Origin: Syntrophaceae bacterium UBA5744
GTDB taxonomy: Bacteria; Desulfobacterota; Syntrophia; Syntrophales; UBA2192
Direction of reading: 5' to 3'
Assembly (NCBI GenBank): GCA_002419215.1
Contig: DIFQ01000029.1
Location: 1-29,476, forward strand
Length of the DNA: 29,476 nucleotides
Below are positions 20,789 through 29,476 of the stretch, piece by piece. Numbering within the stretch: the first letter of the stretch is position 1; every line of letters begins with the position of its first letter. The translations under genes were made by a program, and so were the position numbers. The notes under the pieces are model-generated. The model saw only the letters and a program-made list of their open reading frames with translations. It did not search any database and was not told the origin of the DNA.

Positions 20789-22309
20789 ATGTGTCGACGT
20801 CAAAGGATCCGGTCCATCCTTGTTGTTTTCCTGTCCCTTTTTGTCTTTTTTTCCTGCGCACCCTCCTACTTCGACCCCGTCAGGATACCGCCCGAACCCC
20901 TTCGCATGAAGGGGCTGAACGATCTACCCTACCGTGAGCTCTGGGCGGGGATCGTCTTCAACGGCGAGAAGGTCGGCTTCAGCCACCTGAAGATCGTGCC
21001 GCTCGCGGGCGAAGGGCTCTTCCGCCTGGAGTCGGAGGCAAACCTGCGCATCCGTTTCCTCGGCCTCAGCAAGCGGATATCCATGAAAAGCGAGGATCTC
21101 ATCCGGGCCGATCTCACGTCCCACTCCTTCCGGCACGAGTTGACGATGGACGACAAGACGCTCATCGTCGATGGAAGCGTCCGGGACGGCGTGCTGCGCA
21201 CCACGCAGAAGTCCGGTCCCGACAAAAAGGAAATCGAGACGAAGCTCCAGGAGCCGCTCTACCCGGCCGGGGCGATCAATCTCTACCCCGTCCTCCGGGG
21301 CTTGGCCGTCGGCTCTCAATACCGGTATAACGTCTACGATCCGCAGACCCAGTCCGTCACGGCCGTTTCCCAGACCGTTGCCGCCTTCGAGAGGAGCCGG
21401 GAACTCGACATCGAGCCTTCCTGGAAGGTGAAAACCTCCATGATGGGCCAGGACGTGGAGACCTGGATCAACCCAAAGGGAGAGGCCATCTTCGAGCTCG
21501 GCATGAAGGGGGTTCTCATCACATACCGGGAAAGTGAGGGGGAGGCCCGCCGCTACCTCTCCCAGGCGAGCCTCAACAAGAAGGACCTCATCCTCGATTT
21601 CAGCGTCGTCAAAACCGGGAAATCCCTTGCCTGCCCCCGGGAGGCGACGCTCCTGGAGGTTTCCCTGACGGGGATTGCCGGGGAGCTGCCGTTGCTGCAG
21701 GGCCCCGGACAGGAGGCCCTGCAAAATCCGAAAGACCCGGCATCGATCACTTACCGGATTCTCCGCAATCCCGGCTTTCCCGCGAAGATTTCCGGCCCCC
21801 GGTACAGCATCGACGGCTATCGCTGGACCCTGCCCGCAAGCCAGATCGAGAGCGACCACCCCGAAATGGTCAACACGGCCAGGGAGGTGACGAAAGGAAT
21901 CTCCGATCCCCTGGCGAAGGTGCGAAAACTCGCGAAGTGGGTGGCCGACGAGGTGAAGGACGAGCCCGTGGACAGCTTCTCCGCCCTCGAGGTGCTCCAT
22001 ACGAAAAAAGGCGAATGCCAGGCCCACACCATGCTTTACACGGCGCTGGCCAGGGCGGCGGGGATCCCCACGCGGATGGCGGGCGGGATCGTGTACATGG
22101 AGGGCGTGGGGTTCCTCTACCACGCCTGGGCGGAAAGCGATGTCGGAGGCTGGGTCTCCGTGGACCCCACCTTCGACCAAGTGGGCGTCGACGCCACCCA
22201 CATCAAACTCGTCGAAGGCCCCGGCTGGATCTCCATCGTGCCGCTCGGGCGCGTGGTGGGCCGCGTGAAGGCCGCGGTCCTCGACTACAAGGCGGCCTGC
22301 CGCCCCTGA
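20789..22309 (+). CDS. Transglutaminase-like lipoprotein
   Basis: 506 residues. A lipoprotein signal ends at FVFFSC, so Cys23 is the likely lipid site. Residues 24-350 form a large beta-rich region I cannot name. The C-terminal transglutaminase-like core (about 375-475) has the papain-type triad Cys410 (KKGECQAHTMLYTALARAAG), His445 (LYHAWAES) and Asp459 (VSVDPTFDQ). Bacterial members are cysteine proteases or amidases rather than cross-linkers in most cases. GGGAGGA lies 3 bases before ATG 20789; an earlier in-frame start at 20768 would lengthen the signal region and lacks this site. It is driven by the promoter at 20657, with the membrane-protein gene 24 bases downstream. Confidence 0.9.
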   Translation: MCRRQRIRSILVVFLSLFVFFSCAPSYFDPVRIPPEPLRMKGLNDLPYRELWAGIVFNGEKVGFSHLKIVPLAGEGLFRLESEANLRIRFLGLSKRISMKSEDLIRADLTSHSFRHELTMDDKTLIVDGSVRDGVLRTTQKSGPDKKEIETKLQEPLYPAGAINLYPVLRGLAVGSQYRYNVYDPQTQSVTAVSQTVAAFERSRELDIEPSWKVKTSMMGQDVETWINPKGEAIFELGMKGVLITYRESEGEARRYLSQASLNKKDLILDFSVVKTGKSLACPREATLLEVSLTGIAGELPLLQGPGQEALQNPKDPASITYRILRNPGFPAKISGPRYSIDGYRWTLPASQIESDHPEMVNTAREVTKGISDPLAKVRKLAKWVADEVKDEPVDSFSALEVLHTKKGECQAHTMLYTALARAAGIPTRMAGGIVYMEGVGFLYHAWAESDVGGWVSVDPTFDQVGVDATHIKLVEGPGWISIVPLGRVVGRVKAAVLDYKAACRP

Positions 22310-22333
22310 TCCGATCGAGGTGACATCTCATTC

Positions 22334-23572
22334 ATGGAATTGTGGCGCCGGGTCATTCTGCTGGGTTCCATCTTCGCGGCCATCCTCGTCGCGCTTTTCG
22401 CGAGCCTGTCCCCCGTCGTCATTGTCCAGCATGTCGATTTTGCGGATCGGCAGAAGAACGAAGGGTCCTACATGGGCTTTCGTTTGATGACGGAGCGCGC
22501 AAAACGCCTTGCCGGCCTGCCGCTTCACGACTACATCGCGGAGACGACGAAGGGGCGTCTCTTCGTTGTCGAGGGGCCGGAGTGGCAGTCGTTGGCGGAG
22601 AATGCCCTCGCGGCTGCACGGAAACAGCCTCTCGGGGCAGAGTGGCAGCGTCGTCTTCCCTCGGACAAGCACCCCTCAGGGGTTCTTTTTTTCAAACCCG
22701 ATGAGCTTCCCGTCAGTCAGCTTGCCTCCCTGTACCCCGGGTCCCGAGAGCCCGCCTACCTTCGCCTCGAAGCGAACGGCACGCCCCTTTACCTGAAGGC
22801 GGAGCACCGCGTCTATTCCAACGAGGATTTCCACCTCGGCGGCGGGTTCTCGAGCGCCCCCACACCCCCGACGGAATTCCTCTTCCCGGGTCGCAAGTGG
22901 GGCCCCTGGGTCGCTCTGACCGGGCTTGCCCTTTACGTTCTTCTGCCCTGGCCGAAGCGCCCCCCCGGCGCACAGGCCTATCAGCGCTGGAGGGTGGTGC
23001 TTACCGATTTCCTGGCCCTGCTCCTGACGGTGCCCTTCTTCGCCTTCCCCTTTTTCATCACCGGCGGGACGGTGCAGGCCTTCACCGAGGGCTGGCCCCT
23101 CTTTTTCTTTTTTTGGCCGATCCTGATGATCGGCCTCGTTCTCGTGTGGCTTGCCGCCTGGGTTTCCGCCTTCGCCCTGCAGGTCACACCGGAAGGGCTT
23201 CGCATCTGGACGGACCGCGGCGAGCGAAACTTCCTCTTTGGCGACATGGATTTCTTCCAGCCTGTCCTGCAGAGGCCGCCGAAATGGCTCATCGCCCTCT
23301 CCTGGCTTGCTGCACTCGCGGGCAAGGGCTCATCCAGGATCGGCGCCACGGGGCGGGCCATGATCCTCGGCTCGTCGGAGTGGGGGAGCCTGGCGATCCG
23401 CCTGAAGAACGGCGGGGAGCTCTTTCTCGGCATTACCGACCAGCTGGGGACGGACATGATCGGTGCGGACACGATCGTCAAGGCCCTGAAGAAGGCCGGC
23501 GTGCGGGAAGTGGAGGAGGTGAGGGAGATCCGCAGCCTGGGTCTCGAGATGGTCCGGCTGCCGGAGCCGTGA
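22334..23572 (+). CDS. Membrane protein of unknown function
   Basis: 412 residues. I do not recognise the family. An N-terminal membrane segment (7-30) is followed by a soluble, probably periplasmic, part (31-185) with no motif I can name. Three further membrane segments follow (about 188-205, 222-247, 253-281). The C-terminal cytoplasmic part (283-400) reads like a small beta-domain of PH type (VTPEGLRIWTDRG...RNFLFGDMDFF ... GSLAIRLKNGGELFLGI). The ribosome site GAGGTGA lies 10 bases before the ATG. It is in one operon with the transglutaminase-like gene and probably with the large secreted protein 95 bases downstream. Confidence 0.75.
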   Translation: MELWRRVILLGSIFAAILVALFASLSPVVIVQHVDFADRQKNEGSYMGFRLMTERAKRLAGLPLHDYIAETTKGRLFVVEGPEWQSLAENALAAARKQPLGAEWQRRLPSDKHPSGVLFFKPDELPVSQLASLYPGSREPAYLRLEANGTPLYLKAEHRVYSNEDFHLGGGFSSAPTPPTEFLFPGRKWGPWVALTGLALYVLLPWPKRPPGAQAYQRWRVVLTDFLALLLTVPFFAFPFFITGGTVQAFTEGWPLFFFFWPILMIGLVLVWLAAWVSAFALQVTPEGLRIWTDRGERNFLFGDMDFFQPVLQRPPKWLIALSWLAALAGKGSSRIGATGRAMILGSSEWGSLAIRLKNGGELFLGITDQLGTDMIGADTIVKALKKAGVREVEEVREIRSLGLEMVRLPEP

Positions 23573-23667
23573 GTCATCGAGAATTTACGGCCCCCGAGGC
23601 CGGACGAATAAGAATACCTGAACATCAGAATGCAATCGCAGATCACTAACGCTCTCGGAGGTTCTCC

Positions 23668-26600
23668 ATGCGTCGCATCATTCCGGTCATCGCCGCCATC
23701 GTCCTGATCCTCTCCGCATCGCCCGCCCTCGCCCAGAATCAACAGATTCTCGACGCCCTGCGAGCGTTGAACAACATGCCGGAGCGCTTCAGCACGCCGG
23801 CGCAGGCGGAAGCAACCGCCAAGGCGTTCTTTGAAACGGTCCAGAGCTCCTCGGGAAACGAAAACGCCATCGAGGTGCTGAAGCAGCTCAAGCGGGGGGT
23901 GCCCCAGTCGGAATGGAACGACAACTGCCGGCGTGCGGAAAACCTGCTCATGCACACGGTGCAGCAGGTGCTCGACGGCACCATCGTCGATACCCTGCAG
24001 AGCCGTGCCGGGGGTAAAAAACTCGGCTCCATCCACGGCTACGGGTACAGCGGCAAGTGGCCCATCAAGCCCGAGACGCAGCTCACCTTCGACGGCGACT
24101 TCGACGCATCCTTTTTTGGCACGGAGCTCGCCGATACCAATCCCAAGAACAATGAAGGCATCATCCAGGACGTGAGCAACCGAGTGAAAACACGGCTCGG
24201 TACGGGACCCGAGGGGCTCGGCATCGTCCTCAACGGCTACGGCTGGGAGGGACACGCAGATGTGTACGTGACCTCCGCGGGCAAGCAGTGGGCCATCCGG
24301 GAGTCCATGACGCGGCTCTACCTCATCGACCCGGTGACGGGCCGGCCCGTCACCATCACGGCCACTCCCGGCGCCCTCTTCGCCGAGACGCAACTGCGGC
24401 TTCTCAACAAGTATTATCCGGGTCTCTTCGAGAACGGCAGGCTCCGCGAAAATTTGACCAGCGAGCAGATTCGCCGGATCCTCATGGACGACCCTCGCGT
24501 GGGCGAAGTCTGGAAAGTCTGGCTCTCGGGTACGCGTTACGGGACAGGCCAGGCCGCCGCGGGCGTCATCGACTTCACCTGCCACGTCTCGGAGGTGGCT
24601 GAAGCGACCACCACGCTGGAGCAGCGCACCAAGGTGGCCAAGCAGGTTGCCCGTGCCGCCAACGTGTTCGTCAATGCCATGGATGGCGCCAAGCTGCCTT
24701 GGCGGGAATTCTTCTCGGAGGGCGAGATGCAGTTCATGCGCGATTGCGCCACCCTCGACCGCGCGAAGATCACCTATGCGGAGGCCGCGGAGCGGCGCGT
24801 GAACCTCCTGAAGCGCCTGAAGGGCCGCGGATGGAGTGCCGCCGATATCGAGGCCTACGACCGGGCCGTGACGGAATCGCAGAGCGCGCTCAACGACCTG
24901 AAGGCAGCCGAGGGACGCGTGATGTCCGCGGCCGGCGGAGAGGCGGCGTTCGTGGACAACGCCGTCAAGATCATGCGTCGCCAGGCGCAGGTCGCCCACC
25001 GCGAGTTCGTGCTCGACGTCATGGGCAGGCCGGCGGCGGAGCGGGCCCGCTTGCTGCAGCAGTACGAGTCCGACCTGCGGGCGCTCCTGGACCACTACAG
25101 CAAGAAGAAGAACGTACCCCGGGAGGCCATCCAGTGGGCCAACGAGGCCCTTGAATCCGTGAAGGAGCTGAACCGTATCGCCAACGAGCGGGCGGCTCAG
25201 CTCGAGGGGTTCGGCGGGAAGTTCAGGCGCATCTGGGAGATGTTCAACGAACCCGTCAATACCCGCGAGAACGTGCGCAAACTCCTGGGGGAAACGCCGA
25301 TCGGAGAGGCCCTTCTCGGCAAAATCCCCGAGTGGGCCTTCGCATCCACACGGCCACCGGCCCTGACCGACATTGCCTTCGCAAGCCCGTCCAAGCTCGT
25401 CGCCGAGACGGTCTGGACCCAGGTGAATCAGCCCGTCAACGCCCTCATGATGCTCGATTTGCTCTGGCAGCTCACCGACATCTGGGGCGACAACAGGACG
25501 ACGGAGGTGCAGAAGCTCACCTCCTCGGGCGGCATCGTGGCCATGCTGGTCGTCCCGCACCTCTATCTCGTGCCCATGGTCTACCACGCGAGCCTCCAGG
25601 GCGACCCGAGGCAGCTCACCTACGTGATGGCCTGTTACATCTGCCCGCCCGCCATGCTCCCCATGCTCGTCGAGTCGATGGGCGGCCGCATCGTCGCGGG
25701 CGCGAAGCAGGCGCTTTTTCAGAGCGAGCTGGAGGCCATGTTCCAGGCGTCGAGCTTCAAACCCGAGCCGGGCACGGAGCCGAAGGAGTGGGCTGAGAAC
25801 CGCGACGCGATCCGCTACACGTGGATCGCCCTCCATACCGAGCTGGATACCTACGGCCGCGAGGGCGAGCGGAACCTCGCCGCGTACATCCGCATCCTCG
25901 CCTCGGACACGCGCTCGGAGATCCCGCTTTCCCAGCCGAAGAAGATGTCGGGGCTCCAGGCGATCTATCTGCCCGGTGGTGTGGCCAAGTCGTTCCGGGC
26001 CATGATCCAGGACGGCGACCACAAGCTGTTCCGGGAGAACGCCGCGCTCGGCAACGCGCTGGCGGAACTGCAGAAGTTCAACTGCGACCGTCTCGTCCCC
26101 TATATGGACAAGGCACCCGCCTACTGCAGGTATGCGTGGGCCGAGAGCAGGAGCGGCATCCGGCTCGATCTGATCAACAACATGTTCGCAGAGGGGGAAG
26201 CGGAGCGGCTGAAAGCCGAGGGCAAGTCGGGGGAGAACATGGTCCGCATCGTGAGCGCCATGCTCGCCCAGCGGGCAAAGCTCCAGGACGCCGTGATCAC
26301 GGAGCTGGCCGAGGCCATCATCCTCTCCTTCGAGGAAGAGATGCGCGCTCGCAAGCTCGTCGAACTGGGCCTGCTGGACGAAATCCTGAAGGAGCTTCTG
26401 GCCATCGGCGAGGAACTCGGCATCAAGGAAGAGCTGCTGAGCGCCTTTCAAGACGCGCTCCGGCAGCAGGAGGGCGTGAAGGTCAGCACCGACGAGCTGA
26501 AAAAGCCGGAAGGTCCTGAAAACCGGACCGCGAAGACGAAGGAGCAGATCGCGAAGCTCGCCGATACCTGGCTCAAGAGCTACCGGCAGGTCAGCACGAC

Positions 26601-29476
26601 CCGTCGCTTCCTCGTGGGTCTTGCCGGTGGCTACGGCGTGCCGGACTCCGATCTGGGTCGCTTCATGCACGGCAAGCCGCCCCTCGCCGTGGAACCCGCC
26701 AAGGACTCCGAGATCGCGCGGGTGAGCCAGGAAGTCGTCATGTCCGCCTCCCGGGACGTCTCCACGATTCTCTTCAATTTCAAGGGACAGTCCCGCGCGG
26801 CGCATCCGCTAGACACGGAGGCGGAGGGCATCCTCCTGCAGTACCTCTACACCGCGCGGATCATCGAGCTCACGTCGGGAATCACCTACGGCATGGTCCC
26901 CCTCTGGACGGGCGGCCCGGCAGACAAAGAGACCCCGTCGGCATTCGCCGACCGGGCCCGTGCGGAGCTGAAGCGGCAGCTAGACATGAAGAACAAGACC
27001 CCGTTCGGCAGCCCGCCTGACTTCACCGCCGTACTGGACCGTTACTGGACGCTGGCGCGCGGCTATGCGGAGAAGTTTGCCGCGCTCCGGGAGGCCTATG
27101 GGGGCTCGTTTCAGATCTCCGTCGAGGGGCCGGCCGAAGTGGAGGCGATGAAGGACGTCACCCTGAAGATCGTCGCAAAGCGCCAGGGCAAACCCGTGGA
27201 CGATGCGCTGCGAGACGCGCGGATCGAATGGACGGTGGATCGGACGCTCAAGAACACCGGCGCCACCTGGTGGTTCTCCCCGCTGGAAGAGGCCGTGATG
27301 AACATCACCGTTACGGTTACCCGGGAGATCGCGGGCAAGAAAGTCTCGGCGAGCACGACCCACCGGCTCAACGTAAGGAAACCCAAGGACGACAAGAAGG
27401 ACGGCAAGGACGAGAAAGGCGACGGCAAGAAGGACGACGCCAAGCTCGCCGCGACCTGTTCATTCGAATACTCCGACTGGGGCGAATGCGTCAGGGCGAC
27501 GAAGAAACAGACCCGAACCGTGAAAGCGAAAACACCCGCGGGCTGCGTCGAGCGTTACAAGCCCGAACTGGAGCGGGGCTGCACGCCGCCGCCGACCGAG
27601 GAAGACAAGAGAAACCAGTACTTCAACTGTCTCTGCCGGTGTTCCAGCGGGTGGGCGGGACACATCGGCGTCTGGTACGACCCCGAGGGCAAATCCGTCC
27701 CGGAATGCAAGAGCAGCGGCCCCTGCTTCGGGGGGGCGGGAGCGTTCGGCTGCACGAGAAGACACTTCTTCGGCGGTCCGAGCGACTGCGCGAAAGGCTG
27801 CTGGGAGGGCGCCTTCGGAAAGGGTTCCTACGACCCGAACAAGGCGGACAAGCTGAGGAAGGACGAAAACAAGAAATACAAGAAGCCGCTCAAGGTCACG
27901 ATCAAAGCCTCCAAGAACCCCGCCGACTTCGGGGACATCGTCGAGCTGACGGCGGAGACCGCGGAAGGGTCAGGCGGATACAAATGGACCTGGGGCGGCT
28001 GTGCGCAGGACGCCAAGGACGATCGGGCCAAGGTGCTGAACTCGAGGCAGTGCAAGCCCTGCACCGCGACCGTCACCGCGACCGACCAGGACGGCGACAG
28101 CGCCTCGGCCTCTCTCGAGGTGAAGTGCACCGCGCTCAAGGTGAAGTTGACCAAGGAAACCCCGAAGGAAAGCACCATCCCGATCGGCGGCAAGGCCACG
28201 TTCCTCGCCGAGGTCTTCTCCGGGGACAAGCCGGCCTCCGGGAGCTTTTCGTACATCTGGGAGCACAACCCCGACGCCCTGTTCGGCGACCCGAAGAACC
28301 CGACCTATGAAACGAAGGGCGGCTCGCAGTCACGGAACACGGCCACGTTCAAGAAGATGGGGACTACGCCCGTCTGGGTGTCCGTCCTCAAGGAGGTCGA
28401 CGGCCGGAAGATGACCGTCGGCGAGTCCGAGCAGATCCCCATCCAGGCGGTCAGCCCGAAGCTCAAACTGAGCGTCAACAAGAAGGAGCCGCTCATCGGC
28501 GAAAAGGTGGTCATCACGGTGCACGAAGAGCCCGCGATGAGCAACGACATCATCACCTTCTGGTGGGAGATCAAGGGCGATGCGGCCAACCCCGGCCCCG
28601 AGCCCAACATCCCCAATCAGCGTTCCTACTCGTTCAAGCCGAAGAGCGTAAAGCCCGTGACGGTCACCGTTCACGCGAAGGCGAAGGAGGACGGAAGCGA
28701 CTTGGGCCAGGCGGACGTCACCGTCAATCCCAAGGGCTACACCGTCACAATCGGCGAGCCCCGCTATCTCGGTCCCAAGCCGAAGATCTGGAAGTGCGAC
28801 ACGCAGCTGGGAGGCGCCTGCCCCGGCCTCGTGGACGTGGGGGACCAGCAGTTTGCCGTCCATCACGACGTGTTCATGAAAGCCGCGGTTGCCCCGGCGC
28901 TCTCGGGCGCCAGGTACCGGTGGGCGATCGATCCGGCGGGTACCTGCGGCAGCCCCGGCGCCGGCGACGAGATCAAGATGAACTGCGGCGACACGGGGAC
29001 CTTCACGGCGTCGCTCAAGGTCGCGAACAGCGACGGCGACCAGGTGGGCGAGGCCTCCCGCTCGGTGACCATCAGCGTCTCGCAGAAGGACCTGGACGGC
29101 TCGAAGAAGGCCAAAGAAGCCCGGGAGAAGCTCCAGAAGGCAAAGGGGCTGGTGGCCGAGGGCAAGCTGGACGAGGCCATCGCCCTGGCCAACGAAGCGG
29201 CGGGCCTCGACCCCAAGAATGCGGAAGCCAAGAGCCTCGTCCAGAAATGGGGCAACGAGAAGCAGACCGTTACCCAGCAGCTCGACAAGACAAAAAAGCT
29301 CATCACGGAGAACCGGTTCGAACAGGCGGAAAAGGAATTCGCCCCGGCCCAGAAGCTCCATCCCAGGTATCCGCCGGTCGTTGAAACGGACAAGCTCCTG
29401 AAGACGAAAAAGGAAGAGTACAAAAAGAATGTCGCAGGCAAGCTTGCCGGCGCGAAGGACAAGGCGCGCAAGGGCG
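23668..29476 (+). CDS. Large secreted modular protein with PKD/Ig-like, TSP1-like and TPR-like parts (partial, runs off the window)
   Basis: At least 1936 residues without a stop. GGAGG lies 7 bases before the ATG. A signal peptide (1-22, cut after ALA) shows it is exported. Residues 23-1140 are mostly helical and not recognised, with a hydrophobic hairpin at 622-672 (including CYIC) and a charged helical stretch at 842-937. An Ig-like beta domain (1148-1239) is followed by a Lys/Asp linker (1240-1259), a TSP1-like module (1264-1305, four Cys: YSDWGEC, QTRTV, PAGC), and a Cys-rich stretch (eight Cys, 1321-1378). Four PKD/Ig-like domains follow (about 1409-1487, 1489-1596, 1598-1689, 1692-1807), then TPR-like helical repeats (1811 onward, EGKLDEAIALANEAAGLDPKNAEA). 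It is probably a surface or periplasmic binding or scaffold protein. The function is unknown and the C-terminus is missing. Confidence 0.85.
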   Translation, partial: MRRIIPVIAAIVLILSASPALAQNQQILDALRALNNMPERFSTPAQAEATAKAFFETVQSSSGNENAIEVLKQLKRGVPQSEWNDNCRRAENLLMHTVQQVLDGTIVDTLQSRAGGKKLGSIHGYGYSGKWPIKPETQLTFDGDFDASFFGTELADTNPKNNEGIIQDVSNRVKTRLGTGPEGLGIVLNGYGWEGHADVYVTSAGKQWAIRESMTRLYLIDPVTGRPVTITATPGALFAETQLRLLNKYYPGLFENGRLRENLTSEQIRRILMDDPRVGEVWKVWLSGTRYGTGQAAAGVIDFTCHVSEVAEATTTLEQRTKVAKQVARAANVFVNAMDGAKLPWREFFSEGEMQFMRDCATLDRAKITYAEAAERRVNLLKRLKGRGWSAADIEAYDRAVTESQSALNDLKAAEGRVMSAAGGEAAFVDNAVKIMRRQAQVAHREFVLDVMGRPAAERARLLQQYESDLRALLDHYSKKKNVPREAIQWANEALESVKELNRIANERAAQLEGFGGKFRRIWEMFNEPVNTRENVRKLLGETPIGEALLGKIPEWAFASTRPPALTDIAFASPSKLVAETVWTQVNQPVNALMMLDLLWQLTDIWGDNRTTEVQKLTSSGGIVAMLVVPHLYLVPMVYHASLQGDPRQLTYVMACYICPPAMLPMLVESMGGRIVAGAKQALFQSELEAMFQASSFKPEPGTEPKEWAENRDAIRYTWIALHTELDTYGREGERNLAAYIRILASDTRSEIPLSQPKKMSGLQAIYLPGGVAKSFRAMIQDGDHKLFRENAALGNALAELQKFNCDRLVPYMDKAPAYCRYAWAESRSGIRLDLINNMFAEGEAERLKAEGKSGENMVRIVSAMLAQRAKLQDAVITELAEAIILSFEEEMRARKLVELGLLDEILKELLAIGEELGIKEELLSAFQDALRQQEGVKVSTDELKKPEGPENRTAKTKEQIAKLADTWLKSYRQVSTTRRFLVGLAGGYGVPDSDLGRFMHGKPPLAVEPAKDSEIARVSQEVVMSASRDVSTILFNFKGQSRAAHPLDTEAEGILLQYLYTARIIELTSGITYGMVPLWTGGPADKETPSAFADRARAELKRQLDMKNKTPFGSPPDFTAVLDRYWTLARGYAEKFAALREAYGGSFQISVEGPAEVEAMKDVTLKIVAKRQGKPVDDALRDARIEWTVDRTLKNTGATWWFSPLEEAVMNITVTVTREIAGKKVSASTTHRLNVRKPKDDKKDGKDEKGDGKKDDAKLAATCSFEYSDWGECVRATKKQTRTVKAKTPAGCVERYKPELERGCTPPPTEEDKRNQYFNCLCRCSSGWAGHIGVWYDPEGKSVPECKSSGPCFGGAGAFGCTRRHFFGGPSDCAKGCWEGAFGKGSYDPNKADKLRKDENKKYKKPLKVTIKASKNPADFGDIVELTAETAEGSGGYKWTWGGCAQDAKDDRAKVLNSRQCKPCTATVTATDQDGDSASASLEVKCTALKVKLTKETPKESTIPIGGKATFLAEVFSGDKPASGSFSYIWEHNPDALFGDPKNPTYETKGGSQSRNTATFKKMGTTPVWVSVLKEVDGRKMTVGESEQIPIQAVSPKLKLSVNKKEPLIGEKVVITVHEEPAMSNDIITFWWEIKGDAANPGPEPNIPNQRSYSFKPKSVKPVTVTVHAKAKEDGSDLGQADVTVNPKGYTVTIGEPRYLGPKPKIWKCDTQLGGACPGLVDVGDQQFAVHHDVFMKAAVAPALSGARYRWAIDPAGTCGSPGAGDEIKMNCGDTGTFTASLKVANSDGDQVGEASRSVTISVSQKDLDGSKKAKEAREKLQKAKGLVAEGKLDEAIALANEAAGLDPKNAEAKSLVQKWGNEKQTVTQQLDKTKKLITENRFEQAEKEFAPAQKLHPRYPPVVETDKLLKTKKEEYKKNVAGKLAGAKDKARKG

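Noticed and set aside
22981..26805. A 1274-codon open frame on the minus strand
   Set aside because: It lies opposite the membrane-protein gene and the large secreted protein. The plus strand has ribosome sites, a signal peptide and recognisable domains, while the antisense product has no recognisable motif. Long antisense frames are expected at this GC content.
1..29476. tRNA, rRNA or insertion-sequence genes
   Set aside because: I saw no cloverleaf with a TTCRA loop, no rRNA segments and no transposase reading frame.

Overview
The window looks like a stretch of a GC-rich bacterial chromosome, probably Desulfobacterota (the former Deltaproteobacteria), perhaps a syntrophic or anaerobic acid-degrading lineage. 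This is an inference. It rests on the gene order mazG, DUF2065, queA, tgt, yajC, secD, secF, DUF456, lepB, on a biotin-carrier/acyl-CoA carboxyltransferase cluster of the kind used in anaerobic acyl-CoA metabolism, and on high GC at third codon positions. I found no rRNA, tRNA, transposase, integrase or CRISPR array.

Layout. (1) 1-3063, minus strand: a D-Ala-D-Ala-ligase-like ATP-grasp enzyme, then a lone dipeptide/oligopeptide-type substrate-binding lipoprotein. (2) 3269-10980, minus strand: a housekeeping block read from mazG down to lepB. It covers nucleotide clean-up, tRNA queuosine synthesis (queA, tgt), Sec translocase accessory proteins (yajC, secD, secF), a DUF456 membrane protein and signal peptidase I. 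A terminator at 9689-9715 separates mazG-DUF2065 from queA onward, and another at 3163-3201 closes the block. (3) 11261-16676, plus strand: an acyl-CoA module with an MCC-beta/GcdA-type carboxyltransferase, an AUH-like enoyl-CoA hydratase, an HMG-CoA-lyase-family protein lacking the catalytic Cys, a 70-residue free-standing biotin carrier and a canonical HMG-CoA lyase. Together these resemble the lower leucine/isovalerate route, or its reverse, but no biotin carboxylase is present. (4) 16697-20492, minus strand: a SAM methyltransferase preceded by a carbamoyltransferase, a SxtJ-like protein and a DUF5989 micro-protein, in the same order and about the same sizes as sxtI-sxtJ-sxtK of saxitoxin clusters. 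(5) 20789-29476, plus strand, reading away from the carbamoyltransferase behind a near-consensus sigma-70 promoter: a transglutaminase-fold lipoprotein, a membrane protein of unknown function, and a very large secreted modular protein (at least 1936 residues) that runs off the window.

The most unusual feature is not a gene. Most inter-operon gaps carry short, degenerate direct repeats with a strict period of 7 or 8 bases. They are often arranged as facing arms with the reverse-complement unit, and they lie directly on or next to stop codons. The unit sequence differs between loci but the period does not. Two arm pairs enclose a terminator hairpin, and in queA and lepB the stop codon itself is part of a repeat unit. 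A separate near-perfect 35-bp inverted repeat supplies the stop codon of mazG.
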